Positions 31,495 through 44,160 are shown, numbered from the stretch's first letter. The stretch: DNA of 64,000 nt from Meandrina meandrites (GCA_963693305.1 OY855904.1:36604917-36668916), one strand, 5' to 3'. Notes: generated by a model not told the origin, from the letters alone. Program-made: numbers and translations.

Positions 31495-32818
31495 TTTTCA
31501 TTTTTTTCTTTTCGTTATTATTTTTTCCTAAGTGTTTATAACATTCTCTATAGAAATAATTACTATAAAATACTGTACTGAGCATCTAAGAAACTATCTG
31601 CTGAAACGAAGTGTTTTTAATGTTACATGTATCACTCGGTTTTTCATGTAAAAATCGTGTAATTAAAGGTTGTAATCATTCGAGAATTCAAATTGTTTAT
31701 AGACATTGTCTTTCTTTTTGGTGGTGGAGTATTTCGATTTCAAGCTAGAATTAAATTTATTTAAGCTTAAGTGGAAGGAAGTGTTACCCATTGTCCAGTG
31801 CAGTGGTTGCACCTGTTTGAAACCTGTGATGCTGACTTAGCTGCTGAACTTAATTTGACTTTATGAGACCTTGTTGAACATTTTAGTTGAGCTTTATAAC
31901 ATGTGGTGATGCACTCCCCGCATCGGGCGGGAGGATGTTCTGAACTGAAATTCTATGTTCATTTTGTGTAAGGCACATTAGGTGTTTATTGAGTGTAAAA
32001 AAAAGATACGTAAGCTCAATGTTCTGGTTGAAGAGCAGATGAATATTGTCTTAAATTTTGTCACGTTTATTGAATAGATTATTCATTTTCAGTCTATAAA
32101 CAATGATAGCCCAGTCTGCAATAACTTTCACAGGACAAAATAGTTTTCCAGCAGACACATAAGCGGTTTGCGAAATTTATTTATTAAATTTTATTTTCAA
32201 ATCGCAAGCACACTTGCGAAACTTCTATTTACACAAGGCAATGCCAGAAAGTTATTTCTCAAAACACTAAAATTTACCTCCTATTCTTATTTGTTTAAGT
32301 CAGGCTTGAATTTTTATTTTCCTTAAAGAATTTACTTCTAAAAGAAAAGATGTACAGCGACCCAGACAATGTTTTTTGAAAGAAAATCAGTAGAAGTTAC
32401 GTGTTTGAGCCTGTATGGTCGGCCGCTTTGCTCAGTTGCGGTATTTATCAGAGTCTTGCATCTCATGGCCACACAAATCAAATTTCATGCTTTTTGACTT
32501 TCACGGATGTCAAGTTTTTCTTAAATGGAAAAATCATGAAATAAATAGTAATGGAATGACAGTGTTCGCCCTTTGCTGTTTCGCAGGTTATGCTATTTTT
32601 GTAAGTTTTATTATTGTAACAGCCTTCTTACATAATTGATGTGAGCATTTAATATGTTGATTTTTGGCAGATTGGAATTAGAAAGGTTAACAAATACAGA
32701 GGAGTAAAATTGACTATTACAAGCACTTTAATTTCAAAAGCTTTTCTGGTGAGCCACATTGAAAATGGTGAAAAATCAGAAGAAAATAATGTTATTTTGT
32801 CAACCATTGTAAAATAAA
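31495..32818 (+). other. possible 3'UTR ending near AATAAA
   Basis: AT-rich, repeat-free sequence with no convincing ORF. An AATAAA lies at 32813-32818. If exon C is real, this could be its untranslated region. The 74-codon ORF at 32415-32639 encodes a hydrophobic C-terminus and I do not trust it. Confidence 0.3.
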
Positions 32819-35557
32819 CATATTTGTCTCAAGTGTTGCACATTCTTGTCTAAACGTTTCATCATTTCTGGTAATATACCTCTGCTCATGCAAAATAGTC
32901 GTTGTTGCGAAGAGACCTTGGATTATAGTTTAGTTTTCTATACCTTTGTCATGTGGTTAGACTGCTGCATGGATAAATTTAGCAGTTTCTGTAAGCAATT
33001 TATGGCAGATAAATCTATTTCATTCCTAAAAGTTTTCCTCTGTACATCACTATAAACTGGGTAAAATATTATCTTGCCTTTGTGTCACTGAAGAACAAGT
33101 AAACATACTGCAGTTTTTTAATGGCCTATGTTCAATTCAAGTATGCTTTAATTTTTTCCCATGCTTTCATAAACTTCTGCACTTAGCTAAAGGGGAAAAT
33201 GCTCAAAACATGACTGGGTGAACTACGTCTTCGCTGTTTTCTTAGACTAATAGATTGCCATTGCTGTTTAAAAAGATGTCACTGAGAAAACCGGATGTAA
33301 AATTGCCCTTGCTTGGCAACCACATAACTTGGCAATGAGATACTGTAATTGGCCCTTAAAAGATGACTGTGTTTTTTTGGCAGGGGGGGGGGGGGGGGGG
33401 GAGTGCAACCAGTATGCAAGACAGCAAGCCAGGCATCTGACACATGTCACAAAACATAGTGATCCAGGCCTAGATGCCCATAGATTACTTGAAGTCGGTC
33501 TATTTTTTTTTTGTAATTTGTTTATTTTTATTTATAATATTTTACAACACTTTACACTACTTACAATACATTACTTACAATAACTTACTTACAATACATT
33601 ACTTACAATATATAACTTACAATAGCCCTTACACTACATTCTGTAAACATATTTTTACGATTCAACAGTTCTGTTATTTGTTGACACTTAGATACTTAAC
33701 AAAACAATTAGTACACTAGTATATGTACCTACAGCTCAAAGATTAGTAGTCGGTCTATTAATATTTTTCTAAGGGCCGGAGGAGTGGTTTTATATTGGGA
33801 ACTGGGCGAACCACCAGGCGATATGGACAGGAGGAGCTTGGGGCAAGACATGTCTCGCCTCAAGCTTCCTTGCACGCTCTCATCTCGCCTCAACCCCCCC
33901 CCCCCCTAATGCGTCTTAAACCCTACTACCTACCCTACTACCTACCTAATTTCGAGAGAAAAACAGACTGCAAGCAGTCTATATAAGATGCCTATATTTC
34001 TGGTAACACTATTCAGAGGGCATGTTTAAAACATGAAATGGCAAAATGGTATTAAAGATAAGAGCCAGAGTTATATAGGTATGTACTAAAACTTGAAACG
34101 AAACGAAACTTGCTTCCAGTTAGCTTTTACTCCGGTTTACTTGCGGTTAGCTTTTGTTTGTTAGTACTCTGTAATATTTCACCAATTTGTGTTTTAAACA
34201 CAGATGTTCGTGTTGCAGATAATTAAAATAATCTACAAACTAAGGAAAATGCAGCAGCATGTCAGCATGTCCAGGAGTTTTATTGTTGGCACAAAGAACA
34301 ATTAGGCATGCCTCAGATGAATGAAGATTAGTAGTTGAGGTCATGAACCCTCACATATAATATTATACTGGCTTTGGTTTTACTGTCTGATAATGAATAC
34401 TGCAAGCTACAGCAAAAAATGCAGATATCCAGTTAGAAATTTTGTTGTAATGGAAGCTTTAGCTTGCTGTTTGCCTCACTTGCATGCCAAACATCAAATC
34501 CATTCCACTTAATTTCTGAATAAGCTAATTGTGTTATACAACTGTATTTCATTGCTACCTACCAGTCAACTGGTTAGGTCTAGTTAGACTACAACACTAT
34601 CTTTTAAACAAAACGTGTGGATATATTTCAATACAAAGATAAGTGCTAATAAAATATAACATTTCAACATCTTCAAGTGAAATGTTTAGGTCAGTTCGTA
34701 TTTTATAAATAGATCTACAATTACAGCAGTTTTCAAAGACCAAAACCAAAGTAATCATTCTGACCAATCACAAAGGATTGGAAGATAATACAGGTAGCCT
34801 GCACCAAGCGCGGAAAACAGTATGTGAGCTCGAGGAAGTCGCTATTGGTTTTGGTTTTACTTCTGATTGGTCGAGAAAGTGGCGCCTGCATCAGGGAACA
34901 AATAGGCAAGGAACAAAATAAACAAAATCCTACTCCCCAGAAGGAAAATGGCGACTGGAACTCAGCCACAATTCTGTGTTATTTTCCTATGCTTGCAATA
35001 CTCTTCATTTCGACTGCAATATAAAGCACAACCATTATTCTTGTTGCTGACCGCTTTTAAAAAAAATCTGTAAGAGCATTTCAGAAATATCTCATTAAAT
35101 ATGAAAGAGGCGCTTTGATTCTGTTTCTAGATATTTGAGCACAATTTGTAATCATAGCCATTCGCAGAGTTCCTTTTATGTTGCAAAGTATTTATCACCA
35201 TCAAAGACCTTTTACCAAAAGGGAGATAGCTTTTGCTTTGAAGGAAACCACAAAATATTACAAAGATCTTCATTCTTGATTTACTTAAAACACTCTTATA
35301 AGTCAGATTTTTCTTCAATTTTGTCTACAGGTAGTCAATCTACTATACTCAACATACTGTATTAAAAAATAAATACCATCAAGAAAATTAGGCTTGTTTT
35401 GAAAAACAAAATCCAAGATAGGCTTCCTAGATCAGTTTGATTCATTTTCAAAACAACCACCCTTGGGCTAATTAAAGAAACTACATTGAGCCTCTCAATA
35501 CAGTTTTTCAGCACCATACCTAACATTTTCGATTTTCATTTAGCAGACTTTCTGGAT
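32819..35557. other. no recognisable gene; simple sequence at 33.4-33.9 kb
   Basis: It holds a G19 run (33383-33401), a 14-bp minisatellite of ACTTACAATACATT type (about 33555-33632) and a C13 run (33894-33906). Short ORFs have no motif. Nothing else stands out. Confidence 0.5.
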
Positions 35558-35728
35558 CAGGGTTCGACATCTGGTCAGCTGAGTCACTAGCCACTGGGCT
35601 ATTTTTCTTTGAAATTTACTAGCCCAATACACTTCTACTAGCCAGCGGGCTAGTACTTCTCGTGACACTGGCCCGACCTTATTTTTACTGGCCTTGGGCT
35701 ACCGTGCTAGTGGAGATGTTGAACCCTG
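35558..35728. mobile_element. 171-bp inverted-repeat element (MITE)
   Basis: CAGGGTTCGACATCT on the left faces GAGATGTTGAACCCTG on the right. The interior repeats the phrases TACTAGCCC, GCGGGCTAGTA and TGGGCTA in both orientations. No clear target duplication. Confidence 0.65.
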
Positions 35729-36159
35729 TGGACTCAGATGCTGTGAAATTTACACCAGACATCGGACTTGGATTGAATATTGATATAATATATTTTTAGC
35801 AAAATTGACATTTTCATGGCAATGATAAACAGAACAACATTAAATCAGGTCAACTTAAATGCTACGCGAATCCAATTTGACATAAAAAACTAACACCAGT
35901 ATCTGAAACTATTGTGTATTGCACATCAAATATACGAAAATAAAAAAAATTCTGTATGTTTGATTTTGAGCAACAAGCTTTCAAAAGGTTAAAACTGGGT
36001 GCTTAATATTTATGCATAAGTCAATTGAAACCCCGGCCCCCCAACCCCAGGACTTAGCGGGGAATTTAACACTTACCAAATGTTAAATCAAAGATCTCTT
36101 TGAGATTCGACTATTTTGCATGGAGCATGCGTTGGGGAAATGTTAATATTGAAAGCGGT

Positions 36160-37013
36160 GTATCTAATCGAACAGTTCGGTAATCGAACCCAATCGAACA
36201 CCAATCGTTCGATTGCCGAACTCAATCGAACATAATCGAACTCACAATAAAATTTTGCCAATCGAACACAATCGAACGTTCGATTACCGAACGATCAGTA
36301 ATCGAACTCAATCGAACGTTCGATTACCGTACCCTTGTTCGATAGGACAATATTCACATCGCATGATAGGCACGTGGTCTGTAGAAATTCAGTGGTAGGT
36401 CAAATCACTGCTAGCTTTCCCCTTCCCTTTTCACCCGGCTTTCAGTAAAAATGTCGAAAACGTCAGGAAGCTACATCCAAGGAGACCCGGGAGGACACTG
36501 CACGTATCAAGATTTCGTGTAGTGTAAAAGGCTACCAAGAATGTCGGTTCAGTGAAGATGTGGGAGAAGAGTTTCTCATCTATAAGAAGATTGGCTCCAA
36601 TCTTTCTGTCTGTCTTTCTGTCTGTTTACAATCACATCGAAGATAATTATAATTATAAGCCATTTTCTATCAACACTCACAGTACATCCGGGAGTACATG
36701 AGTATCAATTGTTGACACTGACTTTGTTCTGTTCTGTTTCAACAATTATATTCAGTATGAAGTTATTTTTCTTTATTCCCATTAAATAAAGGCTGATAGT
36801 GACTATACCCTACGCGTTTTACTAGTTTCCGGTGTCAAGAGATACCGTCCGAACAAAATTGCATCGGATTAGTTCGATTTTGTTCGATTGGTTCGAAAAT
36901 CGAACTCACAGCAAAATAGATGTTCGATTTTGTTCGATTGCTGAACCCAATTGAACACCAGTCGTTCGATTGAGTTCGATTGGATTTTTGTTCGATTTTG
37001 TTCGATTAGATAC
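36160..37013. mobile_element. inverted-repeat element with (AATCGAAC)n subterminal arrays
   Basis: The ends are GTATCTAATCGAACA and its reverse complement at 37013. Each arm is a short array of AATCGAAC units, reversed (GTTCGATT) on the right. The centre (about 36340-36840) is unique and includes a TTTCTGTC run. No protein is encoded. No target duplication was recognised. Confidence 0.75.
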
Positions 37014-37727
37014 GCCAGGATTAACCCATTGACTCACAGTCCAGAAGGCTTTTATTAGCGCGCACCCACCCCCCAAAAAATTCCTGGCTCCTTTACGGCA
37101 TTTAACACAAACGTGCGAGTGGGAAAAATATACCATATGCGTACTAAATTCAGACAAATAATTCCTTTCTGAAGTAAACTTTTATTACAACTAGACACGC
37201 TGTAAGACCAATTCATGATTTGAAATAAATTATCAACCTTGATAAATTGATCCCAAACCAAACTTGAAGACGGTGAAAAAAATGTCTTCACCTCCGCGCG
37301 TCATTTTAACAACTCGCAAAAACACTCTTTCTACAAAGTACAACACTAGTTCAAAACACTCTAGTGAAAGGTAGGTTTTCTTTCTGTACAACTGTCACTG
37401 ACATGTATTTTACCACAAGTGGTATTATCTTGGTACAGAAAAGCGGTAATTGGGGATAATAATTTGCGAATCATGGTGTCGTGAGATAGCAGATCAAAGG
37501 CCCTTTGGGCTGTCTCGTGTCTGTTTTAAATATTTTTGTGTAATTTGTGATTTCAGTGTTAAAACGTTAAACCACAAGGTATAGCCTCGTTTTGGTGCTA
37601 AGTTTGTTTTCGTTCTATAATTTATAAAATGACTGTTCTTTTATAATTCTTTTTGATGTATTGATGTCTTGTTTCTTTTGTTTTTGTAAAGTTCTCAGGC
37701 TCGTAGGCTAGTTTCTACCAGGTAGTT
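37014..37727. other. no gene; LINE-tail-like hairpin at about 37491-37520
   Basis: GATCAAAGGCCCTTTGGGCTGT followed by CTCGTGTC is the reverse complement of the end of the LINE tail near 53870-53905 (CACGAGACAGCCCAAAGGGC). It is likely a relic of the same LINE family on the minus strand. Confidence 0.45.
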
Positions 37728-40700
37728 AACCGCGCGGCCATGGGCCGAGCGCGGTTCTTGCTTTACACGGGATTTATTTTTTTAACCGCGCGGCCATGGG
37801 CCGAGCGCGGTTCTTGTTTTACACGGGATTTATTATTAACCGCGCGGCCATGGGCCGAGCGCGGTTCTTGCTCTGCACGGGATTTATTATTATTTTTCGT
37901 CGTTTTTTTTTGTCCGTGACCAGACCCAAACCTCAACTCGGCCAATTCGCGATCGGAACTTTGAATCACGCAACCTGGGATGTTTATTCGCCAAAAGCTG
38001 TTGAAACGTTAATGTATGGATATTCTTTTCTCTATTGTATATGAAATATATTTTCTTCGGGTTTTATGGAAGCGTTGGATTCGAAGCGAATATTGAATAC
38101 ACTAAAAAAGGTATTACGTCAGCCACAGAATGCGCTGATGTTGCAGCTTTCACTTTCGCTGCGTGACAAATAAGATTGTGTTTTCTTTGGAAGTTTGTTT
38201 CGCCAGAAGCGACGGTCATTGATTTATTTGCAATTTTGCGAGTATTTCTTGTGAGTTTAGGCAATTGAAGTGAATTATTAGGCTGTGTCATTAGAGCGAG
38301 TTCAGATATTTGAAGGAAAATGAAATATTTGCTAAGGTAAACAATTGAGCGTGCCCATACTTGCAGGGGCTACGTCATTAGTAGGGGAAAAACCACCCAG
38401 CTAAAGATAGCTGAAAATAACGTAAACCACTGATTTTGTGACTCGCGTGACTACTTTACTTGTCCTTTACTCATAGTACAAAAAAAAATAATCTTAACCG
38501 TGCCTTTTGAGGAAGAAAGTTGTTAATGAGCAAAAATGGAGTTCATTTTTAAAAGCGCGGTTATCGAAGCGTTGGATTCAAAGGGAATATTGAATACACT
38601 AAAAATCGGTATTACGTCAATCATGGAATGCGCTGATGTTGCAGCTTTCACTTTCGCTACGTGACAAATAAGATTGGGTTGACTTTGGAAGTTAATTTTG
38701 CCAGAAGCGATTGCCATTAATTTCTTTGCAATTTTGCGAGTATTTCTTTGGCAGGTTGCAAGTTTATATTAGCAGAAATTCTGCGAGTATTTCTTGTGGA
38801 ATTAGGCAATTGAAATGAATTCTTTGGCTGTTTCATTAAAGCGAGTTCAGAGATTTGAAGGGAAATGAAATATTTGGTAAAGTAAACAATTGAGCGTGCC
38901 CGAACATGCAGAGATTACATCATTAGAAGGGGAAAACCCCCAAGCTAAAGAAAGCCGGGGGTAACGTAAACCTCGGATTGTGTTACTCGCGTGACTACTT
39001 TGCTAGTCCTTTACTCATCAGTGCAATCAGATTAATTTTAACCGTGACTTTTCAGAAAGAAAGCTGTTAATTAGCCAAAAATATAAGCGCGGTTTTAAGT
39101 TGCTAGCAACATCTTGTTTTTTTTTTTGTCGGTGACCAGACCCGAACCTCCACTCGGCCAAATCGTGTTTGGGGCTTTGAAATCACGCAACCTATGATGT
39201 TTATTCGCCAAAAGCTGTTGAAACATTAATGTACCGAAAATGTTGCGGATATTGTTTTCTTTATTGTGTATAAAGTATATTTTCTTTTGGTTTTATCGAA
39301 GCGTTGGATTCAAAGCGAATGTTGAATACACTGAAAAAAGGTATTACGTCAGCCATGGAATGTGCTGATGTTGCAGGTTTCACTTTCGTTACGTGACAAA
39401 TAACATTGTGTTTTATTTGCATGTTTATGTCGGCAGAAGCGACGGCCATTAATTTAATTTGTTTCCTCTTCTGCGAGTATTTCTTGTGGGTTTAGGCAAT
39501 CGAAGTGAATTCTTTGGCTATTTCACCGAAGTGAGTTCAAAGATTTGAAAGGAAATGAAATATTTGCTTAAGTAAACAATTGAGCGTGTCCGAACGTGCA
39601 GGGGTTACGTCATTAGAAGGGAAAACCCCCAAGGTAAGCACTTGCGAGGATTACATCATTGGTAGGGAAATTACCGCCGTACACCGCCCTTCTAAATATA
39701 GCCGTGAACATTGTAATGCTTGAAATGTTAGAATCGTGTGATTACCTTCCTGCGGGCTCTCACTCACGGCACAAACCAATTACATTTAATCGTGACTTTT
39801 ACCTAAAGAAAATAACAGTTATTACTAGCATCCAAGTACTGGAATGCTAGTTTCCTTTTTGTTTAATTCATGCCCATTCATGTCTTCAGCGAAGTTCCAG
39901 ATTAAGACCATTACGTCATCATAAATTTCACAACGGCTATGGACGATGGTGCAACAATGGATTGTGTGACTCGCGTGACTACTTTGGTATTCCTTTACTC
40001 ATAGTGCAAACAGATTAAATTTCGCCCTGACTTTTGAGGAAGAAAGCTGTGCATTAGCAAAAAATATAAGCGCGGTTTTAAGTTGCTATAGCAACTTCTT
40101 GTTTTTTCGTTTTTTTGTCGGTGACCAGACCCAAACCTCCACTCGGCCAAATCGTGATTGGGGCTTTGAAATCACGCAACCTATGATGTTTATTCGCCAA
40201 AAGCTGTTGAAACATTAATGTACCGAAAATGTTGCGGATATTGTTTTCTTTATTGTGTATAAAGTATATTTTCTTTTGGTTTTATCGAAGCGTTGGATTG
40301 AAAGCGAATGTTGAATACGCTGAAAAAAGGTATTACATCAGCCATGGAATGCGCTGATGTTGCAGGTTTCACTTTCATTACGTGACAAATAACATTGTGT
40401 TTTATTTGCATGTTTATGTTGGCAGAAGCGACGGTCATTAATTTAATTTGTTTCCTCTTCTGCGAGTATTTCTTGTGGGTTTAGGCAATCGAAGTGAATT
40501 CTTTGGCTGTTTCATCGAAGTGAGTTCAAAGATTTGAAAGGAAATGAAATATTTGCTAAAGTAAACAATTGAGCGTGCCCGAACGTGCAGGGGTTACGTC
40601 ATTAGAAGGGAAAAACCCCTAAGCTAAAGATAGCCGGGGACAACTTAAACCTCGGATTGTGTGACTAACGTGACTACTTTGCAAGTCCTTTACTCATAAT

Positions 40701-41483
40701 GCAAACAGATTAAATTTAACCGTGACTTTTGAGAAAGAAAGCTGTTAATGAGCCAAAAATATAAGCGCGGTTTTAAGTTGCTATAGCAACTTCTTATTTT
40801 TTTTTATGTCGGTGACCAGACGCAAACCTCCACTCGGCCAAATCGTGATCGGGACTGAATCACGCAACCTGTGATGTTTATTCGCCAAAAGCTGTTGAAA
40901 CATGAATGTACGGAAAATGTTGCGGATATTGTTTTCTTTATTGTGTATAAAGTATCTTTTCTTTTGGTTTTATCGAAGCGTTGGATTCAAAGCGAATGTT
41001 GAATACACTGAAAAAGGTATTACGTCAGCCATGGAATGCGCTGATGTTGCAGGTTTCACTTTCGTTACGTGACAAATAACATTGTGTTTCATTTGCATGT
41101 TATGTCGGCAGAAGCGACGGTCATTAATTTAATTTGTTTCCTCTTCTGCGAGTATTTTTTGTGGGTTTAGGCAATCGAAGTGAATTCTTTGGCTATTTCC
41201 TTGAAGTGAGTTCAAATATTTGAAAGGAAATGAAATATTTGCTTAAGTAAACAATTGAGCGTGCCCGAACGTGCAGGGGTTACGTCATTAGAAGGGAAAA
41301 AACCCCCAAGCTAAAGATAGTCGGGGACAACGTAAACGTCGGATTGTGTGACTAACGTGACTACTTTGCTAGTCCTTTACTCATAATGCAAACATATTAA
41401 ATTTAATGGTGACTTTTGAGGAAGAAAGCTGTTAATTAGCCAAAAATATAAGCGCGGTTTTAAGTTGCTATAGCAACTTCTTG
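37728..41483 (+). repeat. family R, copy C: tandem array of hairpin-ended units
   Basis: The array opens with three copies of the start hairpin at 37728, 37784 and 37838, with periods of 56 and 54 bp. Each is followed by CTTG and CACGGGATTTATT. Further units follow. GTCGGTGACCAGACnC opens a unit at about 39128, 40117 and 40808. Those units close with an AAGTTGC...GCAACTT hairpin at about 40080, 40770 and 41462, each followed by CTTG or CTTA. Another hairpin at about 39097 closes the earlier part. Units share a GTATTACGTCA...GCGCTGATGTTGCAG block and GGGGTTACGTCATTAGAAG. A minus-strand ORF of about 62 codons recurs in several units. Confidence 0.85.
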
Positions 41484-41789
41484 TTTTGTTTCGTCTTAAA
41501 CTCAACCTGACAGTTGCAATTCGCTAAGGGTGCAGAGGATTACAAAGAAGGTGCATTCCAAATTAGGAAAAAATAGCTGCCCCCTTTCTTTGTTCGTGGT
41601 ATATGCTAAAGTGTAAGATCAATGTAAGATATTGACTTTGATCAGTAGTAGAGAGTATTCTGGTCTCGAATTGTCACTATTCGTTATCGTCGCTATTTAG
41701 GACTATTCGTCACTATTTGCAACTATTCGTTAGTATTTGGAACTATAGTATTTGTCACTTTTCGGTACTATTCAACTACTATTCGCTAT
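41484..41789 (+). repeat. ACTATTCG minisatellite
   Basis: From about 41665 to 41790, degenerate ACTATTCGTC/GTCACTATTTG units repeat. Related units (GACTATTCG) reappear at about 42350-42375, on the far side of the next element. The element therefore appears to have split the array. Confidence 0.6.
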
Positions 41790-42290
41790 TAGTAGAATTC
41801 TACTAGTACACTAATGCAAATGCTGCAATGTGATTGGCTGAACTATTGAACACTATCAGCCATTAGTGTGCAGTTTCCGAAGGTCGTCCACAAAATACGA
41901 CGTTTTTATCGTTTTTCCGAAGTTTTGGAAGGAAGTTTAGATGTAAATGGATAAAAAAATTCCCGAGAAGACTAAAAGAAGGACATTAGCGGCTTCTTGA
42001 CTTTAAAAGCTTGAAATTGTTGAAAAACGGGTGCACGCGCGTAAACAACTAAATTTACCAAGGACAATTCAATGCGTGCGATTTTGTTACAGCGTTTAAT
42101 AGTTCGATAATGCGTAGAAAAATAATTAGAAACCATTATTTGCGTTTATTTCAGTTAGAATTCTACTAAAACAATTAGATTATTCGCTCTCAATTTATAT
42201 GAGGTGATAGTTGATTCGGCCTGCGGCCTCATCAACTATCACCTCATAGAAATCTCGAGCTCATAATCTAATTGTTAACTAGTTGTCATC
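41790..42290. mobile_element. MITE-like insertion ending in a 100-bp palindrome
   Basis: The palindrome at 42172-42274 has arms CAATTAGATTAT and GAGGTGATAGTTGAT around CGGCCTGCGGCC. TAGAATTCTACTA occurs at about 41792 and 42158. The element lies between two parts of an ACTATTCG array. Confidence 0.6.
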
Positions 42291-42359
42291 ATTCACGACT
42301 TACGACTCGTATCAGGTCGTGTATATTGGACATGGATGACTTATCACATACTATTCGCG

Positions 42360-43560
42360 ACTATTCGGGAGTATTCGTAAAACATTCACTGGGCGACTAC
42401 ATCTCCGTTCTTGAGCCCAAGAATCATGCACTTGATATCAGACGGAAACTGTTTGGTGAAAACCATTCAGAGACTGCGGACAGCTATCTTTCAGTGGGGG
42501 TTACACAACATTCAGTTGGAGACTACAACTCTGCTCTCGAGTCCAAAACGGGTGCACTTGAAATCAGACGGAAAACTGTTTGGTGAGCATGACTTACAAC
42601 AACCATGAAGTGAGGGTTACACAACATTCACTAGGAGACTACAACTCTCCTCTTGCCTATGAGAAGTGTTCACGTGATATCATACTGAGACTGTTTGGTA
42701 AAAAAACTTCCAACGACCACTTACAGCTACCATTCAGTAGGTGTAACACAAACAACATTCACTTGCCGACTACAAACACAGCATGAAAACATAACTTTAC
42801 TGCGGTGTAAAGCTGAAGTAAAGCTGGCGTAAATTTGGAATTTAATCAGCTTTACGCGACCTTTACATTTTTTTAAAGCTGACCTTTAAACCAGCTTTAC
42901 ACTCATGTCTAAAGCTGGCTTAAAGAGATTGAAACATTTAAGCCACATTTACACCAGGTTTACGCACGGTAGCGTAAATGTCAGGTTTAACCACTTTTAA
43001 GAACCTTTAATTGATGGCGTAAAGTTGGATGACCAGCTTTAAGGAGATTTAAGCCACCTTTAATTTTCCGTAAATCTCCATTTTCGTGCTGTGAAGTTGT
43101 CCGCTCTCAAGTCCAAGAAGCGAGCGCTTATGGAAACTGTTTGGTGAAGGATATTGATATACTGTCTCTGATATTCAGAGACAGCTGACAGCTACCATTC
43201 AGTAGGGGTGTTACACATCATTCACTGGGCGACTACATCTCTGCTCTGGATCCGGATCCAAGCTTGTACTTGATATCAGTCTGAAACTGTTTGGTGAAGA
43301 ACATTCAGAGATGGCTGAGAGCTATCATTCAGTAAGGGCTACACAACATTCACTGGGCAACTACATCTCCACTCTGAAGTCCAAGAAGCGCGCGTATGAT
43401 ATTAGAATGAAGGTGTTTGGTGAAGAACACTTACAGACTGCTGACAGCTACCATTCAAAAGGGGTTACTCAACATTCGCTGGGAGACTACATCTCTTGTC
43501 TCTAGTCAGACAAGCGTGCATTCGACATCAGAATGAAACTGTTTGGTGACTGAGGACACC
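42360..43560 (+). pseudogene. decayed TPR-repeat gene fragment (kinesin-light-chain/nephrocystin-like TPRs)
   Basis: Repeated 42-residue units share HSLGDYISALES, a KxALDIRxKLFGEE stretch and ETADSYHSVGVTQ. The unit anchor CATTCACTGGG-like starts at 42383, 42509, 42625, 42756, 43219, 43347 and 43473. The spacing is 126 bp where the frame holds and 116, 131 or 128 bp where indels have broken it. Stops and frameshifts separate nearly every unit. The pieces at 42411-42584 and 43311-43505 still read well. Such TPR proteins are abundant in corals. A MITE-like insert (42777-43093) splits the array. No start or upstream NB-ARC-like domain is visible. Confidence 0.8.
42777..43093. mobile_element. 317-bp inverted-repeat insert in the TPR pseudogene
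   Basis: The ends are CACAGCATGAAAA and TTTTCGTGCTGTG. The interior is built of TAAAGCTGGCTTAAA and TTTACACC repeats in both orientations. The TPR frame is interrupted exactly here. Confidence 0.65.
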
Positions 43561-43829
43561 CAAAAACGGTCACAGCAATCGTTCAGTATTGTTTCTTATC
43601 AGTATTATTTCTCATTTTTAGCTATTACCGGGTGAGTATACTGAATCATTACGAAAGTAAGTATATGAAACTTTATTTAAACAGGGTAGGTCATTCAGGT
43701 AGAAGACTGGTATCTATAAGTGCGCTGCATCTAAAACTTACATAACATTAAAATTTAAGATTAAAAATAGTACTCCTTATTACAATGCTATTACAAAAAG
43801 AGGCTAAAATATACTTAACCAAAAAGCTA
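43561..43829. other. LINE 3'UTR-like sequence, minus strand
   Basis: From 43829 down to about 43670 the minus strand continues past the LINE tail stop and reaches AATAAAG (about 43670-43680). Confidence 0.4.
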
Positions 43830-44160
43830 TTATAACAGGAAATGTTTCTCTAGGCTGTAAAAAGCTTGTATGTTATCTACGCTTGCAACTTTCGCGCCTC
43901 TAAAAAGAAAGGTGTTTTTAGAAGATTTACCATTTCCGGGGATGGGGAAAGCAGAGACCGGGGAAAATTTTGCTGGGATAATTTTAAGTCTTCTTTTTTT
44001 CATATGCGAGAAATAAAAATGACGAACATGCGGGAAAACGAAATGATAAAACACTCGGGAAACAAAATGACAAAACAAGCGGGAAGACAAAATTACAAAA
44101 CAGGCGGGAAAACAAAACGACAGAACAAAATATTATGATTTTTTAACAAAAAAAAACGTC
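43830..44160 (-). pseudogene. LINE 3' end with 20-bp minisatellite, left palindrome arm
   Basis: The minus-strand frame ends FLFRGAKVASVDNIQAFYSL with EKHFLL after it, like the last residues of a LINE ORF2. Upstream on the minus strand are four or more units of GTCATTTTGTTTTCCCGC type (44028-44125). The plus-strand ORF through the array is an artefact. Confidence 0.55.

Noticed and set aside
33268..33583. Glycine/proline-run ORFs near 33.4 kb
   Set aside because: They depend on the G19 homopolymer, whose length is unreliable, and lack other support.
37796..38044. Plus-strand ORF MGRARFLFYTG, similar to 11230-11478
   Set aside because: It is read through the start hairpin of family R and its T-rich flank; frames differ between copies in length and there is no domain.
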